Assembly: GCF_018812025.1 (NCBI RefSeq)
Contig: NC_063052.1
Coordinates: 27,076,354-27,140,353, forward strand
Direction of reading: 5' to 3'
DNA length: 64,000 nt
Source of the DNA: Megalobrama amblycephala
Taxonomy: Eukaryota > Chordata > Actinopteri > Cypriniformes > Xenocyprididae
In this document: positions 56,511 through 64,000 of the stretch, one piece after another
Layout: each line of letters opens with the position of its first letter
Numbering within the stretch: the first letter of the stretch is position 1
Translations under genes and position numbers: made by a program
Notes under the pieces: generated by a model
The model's input: the letters and a program-made list of their open reading frames with translations, nothing else
What the model was told of the DNA's origin: nothing
Database searches by the model: none

Positions 56511-56789
56511 AAAAAAAAAAAGGTTAAAATCAGCCCTAAATATTCCACAAGCGCTAACCTCCTGGATACATAACATTAACATAGGTGTACTAATTTACAC
56601 TACATTACCAATTATCTATCTACCAATTAACTACATCATCAAAATAAACTAAACAGTAAAATAAAAAATAAAAAACATGACAAAGAGAGACTAGAATTAA
56701 TCTTCAGTGATGAACATGAATGTACCTGGTGAGGAGAGTTGTTTGGACCAGTAGCATCATCCATCTGTTAAAAAATAAATAAATAAATA

Positions 56790-56790
<1 letters not shown>

Positions 56791-56860
<70 letters not shown>
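56791..56860. repeat. AT dinucleotide microsatellite
   Basis: About 35 AT units; unit 1 has a short AAAT run here (20517). Confidence 0.95.
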
Positions 56861-56863
<3 letters not shown>

Positions 56864-57780
56864 GACAGAATTCAAAATTATTTTTATTAGGCTGTCTATT
56901 CCAAATAAACGGTATGATTTTATTATTATTATTATTATCAATATCATTATTATTATTTTTTTTTACTGGATGCCTGGTTTGGCACAATGTACCTTTTTTT
57001 ATTGCGCACATCCATCTGAGCCTTAAAATTGAAGGACTTGCTGAAATCACTAGCATTTAGGCTAAATTACAAATATGAAATCCTCCTAGACAGTCTCATT
57101 TATCAACGCGCGGTTCGACCTTCGCCTCCTATGAAGGATGCTGCCTTCGAATTGGGGACGCACACACACACACACACACACTTAACGCAAAAACATAAGG
57201 AAAAAAAGAAACATTTGTGAAATATAAAAACAGGAATGCAAACTTGGATTAGAAAAGAGGACACGGCAGGACAGACACAAAAATCATAGATATGGATTCC
57301 CAAATTTGGTTAAAACACGAGACAAAGATTGCATGACAGCACTACAAAAACACAACAAAGTGAAAGAGTGTCTTTCTGTCTATTCGTTTCTATCAGTCTA
57401 TTCGTTGTCTTATTACTTTGTTCTTTATGATGAGGGGTAATTTAACTGTAACCTCGGACAAGATGATAAATAAAGATTTAACAAACGGGTTGTTGTCTTA
57501 CTTCCAAGCCCCGGTGAATAATTCACAAGTTTCACCCCTCAATTTAATAAAGTTTAATAAAGCAGTCTTCTCTCTGCCCCCTAAAACACATGGAAACGCC
57601 ACAGCATAGTTTATAGTTCTGCCCCACACCACCGAACAAATGCAGCCGAGCAAATGCAGTGGCTCAGCTAACAACCACATTTTTAGTTTTTAAAAAAGCC
57701 CCTTGGTTTTATTTTTAACATTTGTATCGCTAGCTATTTGACTAGGTTAAAACACAATACTTACATATAAAGGTGTAATT
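56861..57780. other. Right flank of unit 2, empty site of the foldback element
   Basis: Matches 20560-21095 and 25404-25783 directly joined. The junction TCTATTCGTTGTCTTATTAC near 57396-57418 is the uninterrupted target of the 4.3-kb foldback element. No gene is recognised. Confidence 0.7.
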
Positions 57781-58386
57781 AGTGATGGGCGCTATCGAAA
57801 CACTCGTGAAGCTTCGAAACCTGCGAATCGTTTGTTTTGAACCAGTGATTCGGAGCGCGTATCACGTGATTACAGTAAACGAGGCTTCGTTGCGTCATAA
57901 CTGTTTCAAAATTTCAGTGGTTCGCCGCTAGGGGTCGATGATCTCTTTGGCTTTGAACCGCTTTGAACCCATGAACCAGTGTCTTTTACTTTTTTTACCT
58001 GATCTCAGATTTAAACAATCAAACAACAAACAAAAAAAGTAAACTTTTGATGACACATTTGCATAATAAAAGGTAAAAGTAGACTCTCATTGGCCTGATT
58101 AAACAAGATCTCCATAAAACAAACAAAAACAAGCCCTATAATTTAATAAATATTATAAAGACACTTCATATATAATGGTATTAGATGATTTGTTGATTGC
58201 ATTTAAATACACTTTCAATAAAACATTTGCAACAGGTTTGTGAAAGATGTTTTTATTCATGGTTTTGCTTAGTTTTCTTTGCATTTACACTGTTCTGACC
58301 AGCGTGTGGCGTTTCGAACGCTTCGAACCAGTGAATCATTTTGAAGCAATTGATTCAATTCGAAAAGATTTGTTTCTCCCATGACT
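57781..58386. mobile_element. hAT-like MITE (AGTGATGGGC end), compact copy
   Basis: Starts AGTGATGGGCGCTATCGAAA and ends TTTCTCCCATGACT. Interior TTTGAACCAGTGATTCGGAG and TTCGAACCAGTGAATC are inverted-like GAACC motifs. It corresponds to the split copy 25784-29738. Confidence 0.6.
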
Positions 58387-59892
58387 AGACTGGGCGGAGT
58401 AAACACGGATATTTATGAGTTTCCTGTTCTGTGTTAAAGCCAGCGCCACTGAAAATATCACACTGTCAGCGTAGAAAGAAGTTAAACTTGTAATATAATT
58501 GTTCATCAGTATACAACGATTTATATAATGTGTTTTGTTTTATGATTGATATAATGATTTACAGTCATTGATTTGCCAGAGGTGTCTGATAGACTAAACT
58601 CCAAGTAATGAGCCAACAGTATTTTTATTATAGCCTTTGCTTGTTTTATCTTCAGTCTTTATGTGTCGTTTGATAACTTCTTTGCCAAAATCTGCTGTGG
58701 CATAATAAAGTATGATAGACTGTGACATTCCTTAGCCTATTAATTGCTTTTTTCCAGTTGGTAAATCGTTCCAAACAGCTTTTAATCATGTTGGTTAAGC
58801 TGTGAAATCATCAACCCTGTAGTACTTTCACAATGAATTTTAGTTCATTTCTACAAAATGAAATTTGTGTACATTAATACACTTATAATGTTGTTACATT
58901 ATTTGTTAATTGCACCTAATACACTTTCAGTAAAACATTTGCAACTGGTTTGTGCAAATGGTTATTCAAAGTGGATATTCAAAAATGTGAATTTGAAGGC
59001 ATGGCATGTAATTAGCAAAAATAATTTGTGATTTAAACACATAGGCCTATAGACACAAACAGTCTACATATGGTCTTGGCATCCTGTTCTTGGCAAATGA
59101 AAATAGTTTCTGCTCATTATTTTTGCTAATTACAATTGTAAACCAATTGCACAAACCAGTTGCAAACATTTGATTGAAAGTGCATTACACGCAATCTACA
59201 CAAAGAAGGGCTTTCTCTATCCAGCCTTTTTTTCCTTGTCTCAAGAAATACACACAAAACCACTAAAACGGACTCAAAACGATGTAGTATACATGCCAGA
59301 TCAGTATGTGGCGCTGTAATTCTGCCACAGAAATACACTAAAAATGGAGAATAAAACTTGGAGCATGAGCATAAACCTTGCGCTCTGTATACAAACTTTA
59401 GTAAAGCTTAGAAATAAAGCATTATTTTAGTAAAGGCTCAGTAGCTTCTGCGGCACGAACACAAGCATGTAGTCCGCTATTGTGGTTGTTGTTGCTGATA
59501 CGTGATGAAGCGGTGTCTGACTGTCGAGGCGTGGGGTGATGACATCATCATTTCGCATCGTTTCTCCCCTCAAAATGTCAGAGGTAGTACTTTTCAGGAA
59601 CTTTCGGGAATGGGACTTGGGCGCTGAACATGCTGATTGGTTGAGTTCACGCAGCATTTTATTTCAACCACCATTCAAGTCTGTTGAGGTGCGAGAAGTA
59701 AGAGTTGTTTGCTATTCGAATTGTCAATGGAGTTTAAAAATACAACCGATGGAGCGACGACGAGCTTCAGGGTTTATTAAGCTTAAATGCAGAGGACGAA
59801 ATCCAGCAGGAACTGGAAAGTCGCTCGCAGTCCTGCGTCACCGGACTTATCGGACAAATTGTTCCTGGAAATTTTGGTGGAAACAAGGCTTT
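58387..59892. other. Non-coding flank, then unassigned DNA
   Basis: To about 58930 it matches unit 1. From about 59430 to 59880 there is GC-richer, possibly repeat-derived DNA with a plus-strand open frame (59536-59970) that ends inside an L2 tail; no domain is recognised and it is not called as a gene. Confidence 0.4.
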
Positions 59893-60575
59893 ACATTTAA
59901 TAATTTAGCAGACACTTTTATCCAAAGCTACTTACAAATGAGGAGAACAACGGAAGCAATAGAAGTTTGACAGTACATACTGGAAGCCCTACTAAGAGAG
60001 CATTACAAAAGTCTAGTCTGGATAGAACAAGAGCTTGGACAAGGAGTTGTGTAGCAAGCTCTGATAGGAAGGGCCTGATCCTCCTAATGTTGTAGATGGC
60101 AAATCTGCTGGACTGGGCAGTTCTAGCAATGTGGTCTGTGAAGTTTGGCTGGAGATGGAGAAGAGAAGTGGTCCAAGCACTGAGCCCTGAGGCACCCCAG
60201 TAGCTAGATGTTGTGACTTATACACCTCACCCCTCCACCACACCCTAAAGGACCTACCTGAGAGGTAAGACTTGAACCACTGGAGTGCTGTTCCTGAGAT
60301 TTCCTTTGTCACAAGGATTGACTGGAGGATCTGGTGGTTAACTGTGTCAAAAGCAGCAGACAGATCCAGCAAGATGAGTACTGAGGATTTGGAAGCTGCT
60401 CTTGCCAGTCTCAGAGTTTCAATAACCGAGAGCAAGGCAGTCTCAGTTGAGTGGCCACTTTTGAAACCGGACTGGTTGTTGTCCAGGAGGTTGTTCTGTG
60501 TAAGAAAGGTAGAAACTGACTTGTTCAAGTATTTTAGCAATGAATGGAAGAAGTGCTGGATTTAGAGTTGGTTTT
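59893..60575 (-). mobile_element. L2-group LINE, reverse transcriptase fragment lacking the catalytic box
   Basis: On the minus strand: NLLDNNQSGFKSGHSTETAL, LILLDLSAAFDTVNHQILQS, GTALQWFKSYLSGRSFRVWW and [16 protein letters not shown], the palm motifs before the active site. The stretch that should hold the ADD box is deleted and the frame jumps to the C-terminal PSYQSLLHN region. The 3' tail is at 59893-59940. Non-functional. Confidence 0.85.
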
Positions 60576-60579
60576 TTAA

Positions 60580-60960
60580 AGGGATAGTTCACCCAAAAAT
60601 GAAAATTCTGTAATTTATTACTCACCCTCATACCGTTCCACACCCGTAAGACCTTCGTTCATCTTCGGAACACAAATTAAGATATTTTTGATGAAATCCG
60701 AGAGGTCTCTGACTCCCCCATAGAAAGCAATTATTAAATTACCACTGTCAAGGCCCAGAAAGCTTCTAAAGACATCGTTAAAATAGTCCATGTGACTGCA
60801 GTGGTTCAACCTTAATGTTATGCAGTGATGAGAATACTTTTTATGCAAAAAAAAAAAGAAGACAATTCAACAATCTCTTCTTGTCCATGTCAGTCTCCTA
60901 CGCAGTTGACGTAAGCACAATGCAGCACTTCTGTGTTTACCTCAGAACGCCGGCACCAAT
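60580..60960. mobile_element. TTAA-type MITE, left part
   Basis: After TTAA (60576-60579) it begins AGGGATAGTTCACCCAAAAA, the same family as 19619-20444, inserted next to the L2 fragment. The matching right end is not found in the next kilobase. Confidence 0.6.
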
Positions 60961-62182
60961 ATTATTACCGTTTAACTACGGTTGATGCTCTGAGCAGCCA
61001 TATTGGATTCTGAAGTCAGGGTTGTTGAACTTCCTTGAGTTTCCCAATCGCAACTCTGAATTGAAGGGGGTTCCATTTAAAAGTTCCTACTGGGAACTTG
61101 GGATTTTCCACTTCTGAGGAAAGAAGGAACACACCACACTGCATCAAGTCAATGTGTGCAATTTGTACTTGTTTCATTTTTCAAGTTTTCGATTGTATCT
61201 AGTTTCAGAGGATGAAGAGGTTGCACTTTATAGTATTTGGTGTCTTTAACTACTACTGTGCCTACATGAAAAAATGTTGATGTTGTATTGTAACAGTTTT
61301 GCTGCTATTGAGGTGGATATGGTTATGGTTAGGTTTAAGGGTTGGTTAAGGGGTAAGGAAAGGGTCAACATTGTAATTATAGATATACAGAAATGAATTA
61401 CATGCAGTATAAAAACATGTATGTACACACTAAGTGCAGTGCATCAAATGTTTGCAAATTTAAATGTTTATACATAGAAAAGACAGTTAATATAAAGTAT
61501 TACCTAAGAAGAATATGACCATCTGTTCTAAATCACTTACTGTGGCATCCAGGAAGGCAACAAGGTAACAGTATGTTTTTTGGGGCAGCTGCAGAATTCT
61601 TCCACCTGGCCCTAAGTAACCCAGAGATTAAGAGCTGACACACACAAACACCATTTATCTTCAGTCATTTACTCTGTAAGTTTCATTTAAGTGTCTTTCT
61701 GTTTTTATTTCTCCAGATAAGGAGCTTGTTCACTGTACACACTGGTGTCAGTCGCTTTGCTACACTTGTTATGGCTTAACCTGTTAACTGCCACCCCCTT
61801 TTTGAGCATTGATCTGAACTTATATGTTGTAACTAAATGCTTTGGAATAGAGCTAAAGTTGGTCTATTTTTAAAGAAGACACTCAGCAGATTATTGCAGA
61901 ATTCATTAAAGCATAATTTTGTTAAAAAGGTTTGTTTACTGTAAAGCAAATGTACTGAACTAAACTTTTATTTTATACAAAATATATTTTACGAAATAAT
62001 TTGTACTCTAAAATTGCTAGAAAATCAAAGTCATATGTCAAGTTGATATCACAAAACTTGAGCCCGCTAAAAGGTTTTAAAGTACAGTTTCCATTGTACC
62101 ATAATGTACCATTTCAAAATGTTTTTCAGAATGAATTTTGAATGTTTAAGCTTTCGAATGATACCTAATTTATATATATATA
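60961..62182. other. Non-coding DNA with repeat-like stretches
   Basis: Near 61310-61370 is a GGTTAGGTTTAAGGGTTGG-type low-complexity stretch; the rest is AT-rich. No gene is seen. Confidence 0.4.
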
Positions 62183-62184
62183 TA

Positions 62185-62258
62185 CCAATCAGGCATAACA
62201 TTATGACCGCCTTCCTAATATTGTGTTGGTCTCCCTATTGCTGCCAAAACAGCCAAGG
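62185..62258. mobile_element. Terminal fragment of a Tc1-type element
   Basis: After TA, CCAATCAGGCATAACATTAT and TGCTGCCAAAACAGCC are the start and subterminal part of a common fish Tc1-like transposon. Only about 75 bp remains. Confidence 0.55.
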
Positions 62259-62389
62259 TGAAAAGAAAATTACATTTCTATAATGTACTTAAAGTGCTCT
62301 ATTTTCGTGCACTAATTTTGTACTTAATATACTAAAAATTCTTCTTTAGTACTTCTTTAGATAATCTTAAGAACATCTAAGTGTACTCA

Positions 62390-62455
62390 ACTGTGCTATT
62401 TTGAGACACCATGAAATATGAACTGCTATTTTGAGACACCATGAAATATGAACTA
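62390..62455. repeat. Two tandem copies of a 32-bp unit
   Basis: TGCTATTTTGAGACACCATG followed by AAATATGAACT occurs twice in direct succession. Confidence 0.85.
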
Positions 62456-62545
62456 AATGTCCTTTTAATATACCATCTCTGTATTTAAAAAAATATATTT
62501 AGATACTTATAGTACATTTGAACCCATAGTGTACTACAAGTGGTA

Positions 62546-63545
62546 NNNNNNNNNNNNNNNNNNNNNNNNNNNNNNNNNNNNNNNNNNNNNNNNNNNNNNN
62601 NNNNNNNNNNNNNNNNNNNNNNNNNNNNNNNNNNNNNNNNNNNNNNNNNNNNNNNNNNNNNNNNNNNNNNNNNNNNNNNNNNNNNNNNNNNNNNNNNNNN
62701 NNNNNNNNNNNNNNNNNNNNNNNNNNNNNNNNNNNNNNNNNNNNNNNNNNNNNNNNNNNNNNNNNNNNNNNNNNNNNNNNNNNNNNNNNNNNNNNNNNNN
62801 NNNNNNNNNNNNNNNNNNNNNNNNNNNNNNNNNNNNNNNNNNNNNNNNNNNNNNNNNNNNNNNNNNNNNNNNNNNNNNNNNNNNNNNNNNNNNNNNNNNN
62901 NNNNNNNNNNNNNNNNNNNNNNNNNNNNNNNNNNNNNNNNNNNNNNNNNNNNNNNNNNNNNNNNNNNNNNNNNNNNNNNNNNNNNNNNNNNNNNNNNNNN
63001 NNNNNNNNNNNNNNNNNNNNNNNNNNNNNNNNNNNNNNNNNNNNNNNNNNNNNNNNNNNNNNNNNNNNNNNNNNNNNNNNNNNNNNNNNNNNNNNNNNNN
63101 NNNNNNNNNNNNNNNNNNNNNNNNNNNNNNNNNNNNNNNNNNNNNNNNNNNNNNNNNNNNNNNNNNNNNNNNNNNNNNNNNNNNNNNNNNNNNNNNNNNN
63201 NNNNNNNNNNNNNNNNNNNNNNNNNNNNNNNNNNNNNNNNNNNNNNNNNNNNNNNNNNNNNNNNNNNNNNNNNNNNNNNNNNNNNNNNNNNNNNNNNNNN
63301 NNNNNNNNNNNNNNNNNNNNNNNNNNNNNNNNNNNNNNNNNNNNNNNNNNNNNNNNNNNNNNNNNNNNNNNNNNNNNNNNNNNNNNNNNNNNNNNNNNNN
63401 NNNNNNNNNNNNNNNNNNNNNNNNNNNNNNNNNNNNNNNNNNNNNNNNNNNNNNNNNNNNNNNNNNNNNNNNNNNNNNNNNNNNNNNNNNNNNNNNNNNN
63501 NNNNNNNNNNNNNNNNNNNNNNNNNNNNNNNNNNNNNNNNNNNNN
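62546..63545. other. Assembly gap (1000 N)
   Basis: Exactly 1000 undetermined bases, probably a placeholder of fixed size, not a measured length. Open frames across it are meaningless. Confidence 1.
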
Positions 63546-63812
63546 TAATAATCCTTAGAAGAACAAGAGGGCCCTGCGCGAATTTTCGCTTGGGCCCTAA
63601 TAATCCTTAGAAGAACAAGAGGGCCCTGCGCGAATTTTCGCTTGGGCCCTAATAATCCTTAGAAGAACAAGAGGGCCCTGCGCGCTTAATTCGCTTGGGC
63701 CCTAATAATAATCCTTAGAAGAACAAGAGGGCCCTGCGCGAATTTTCGCTTGGGCCCTAATAATCCTTAGAAGAACAAGAGGGCCCTGCGCGAATTTTCG
63801 CTTGGGCCCTAA
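63546..63812. repeat. Five tandem units of 52-56 bp with GGGCCC hairpins
   Basis: Each unit runs ATCCTTAGAAGAACAAGAGG, GCCCTGCGCGAATTTTCGCT, TGGGCCCTAATA. GGGCCC near both ends of the unit can pair around a GCG-rich loop. The third unit has CGCGCTTAATTCGC as a variant. The array runs into the gap. Confidence 0.95.
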
Positions 63813-64000
63813 TAAATATAGCTGTGAGCAGCGATGGCGGGCCCAAGCCCGGTGGCACCGCCACCCCGGTGGCTTCAGGGCAACTGTGCACAGCGGGCAA
63901 TAGGCATTTAAAACGGTTAAACATCAAAGGACTATGTCAAATTCACTCCACATTTACTGCACTACAAGGTGCCGCTATAGAGCCCCTCCTCCCTGCCCAT
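63813..64000. repeat. Dispersed fish repeat (GAGCAGCGATGGCGGGCCCA)
   Basis: The segment beginning ATAGCTGTGAGCAGCGATGG followed by CGGGCCCAAGCCC looks like the body of the dispersed repeat to which the GGGCCC tandem units belong. It continues past the window. Confidence 0.5.

Noticed and set aside
59536..59970. A 144-codon plus-strand frame as a host gene
   Set aside because: It runs into an L2 tail, has no recognisable motif and no supporting splice or paralogue evidence.
62529..63610. Long open frames of over 300 codons
   Set aside because: They consist of undetermined bases in the assembly gap.

Overview
This is a piece of a teleost fish genome, most likely a cyprinid. The evidence is the mixture of fish-type repeats: L2-group LINEs, DIRS and Ty3/gypsy retroelements, Tc1/mariner elements with TA target sites, many hAT-like MITEs with 8-bp target duplications, TTAA-flanked MITEs, long CA/TG and AT microsatellites, and spliced genes with GT-AG introns. 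There are no operons or prokaryotic features. A 1000-base assembly gap lies at 62546-63545.

The window is built on an old tandem duplication. Unit 1 (about 1-31100) and unit 2 (about 34207-58960) carry the same landmarks in the same order: an L2 LINE 3' half, AT-rich DNA, an old DIRS polymerase remnant cut by a hAT MITE, a short conserved minus-strand exon-like segment, a minus-strand multi-exon gene, a second LINE fragment, and a common right-hand flank. A third partial copy of one sub-segment lies at 54530-56510. Because the copies diverged and then collected different insertions, one copy often gives the empty site for the other. I used this to fix the ends and target duplications of many elements.

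The only likely host-type gene is a paralogous pair on the minus strand (unit 1 exons between 11649 and 7344; unit 2 exons between 49165 and 42097). It encodes an acidic, Ser/Asp-rich N-terminus, two zinc-finger-like modules (CCHH and CCHC), a tyrosine-recombinase (phage-integrase-like) domain, and a Cys/Trp-containing C-terminal module supplied by two small downstream exons. Each copy is damaged in a different place. Unit 1 has frameshifts in the recombinase exon, one of them at the first catalytic Arg. Unit 2 keeps that exon open but has Gln in place of the second catalytic Arg and two frameshifts in the last exon.

The most unusual object is a 4.3-kb foldback element at 21096-25403. It has near-identical 0.55-kb terminal inverted repeats, an apparent 9-bp target duplication, and an interior made only of about 44 copies of a 71-bp palindrome-rich unit. 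The units run in one orientation left of about 22622 and in the opposite orientation right of it. Its empty site is preserved near 57402. Other elements described are an inverted-duplicated Tc1/mariner derivative (13424-14923), a degenerate DIRS element with its own tyrosine recombinase (15171-17976), a truncated Ty3/gypsy element (31102-33655), two full-length but inactivated Tc1 elements (45086-46719 and 52675-54456), and several nested MITE stacks. No tRNA, rRNA or CRISPR locus was seen. All coordinates and splice sites were read by eye.
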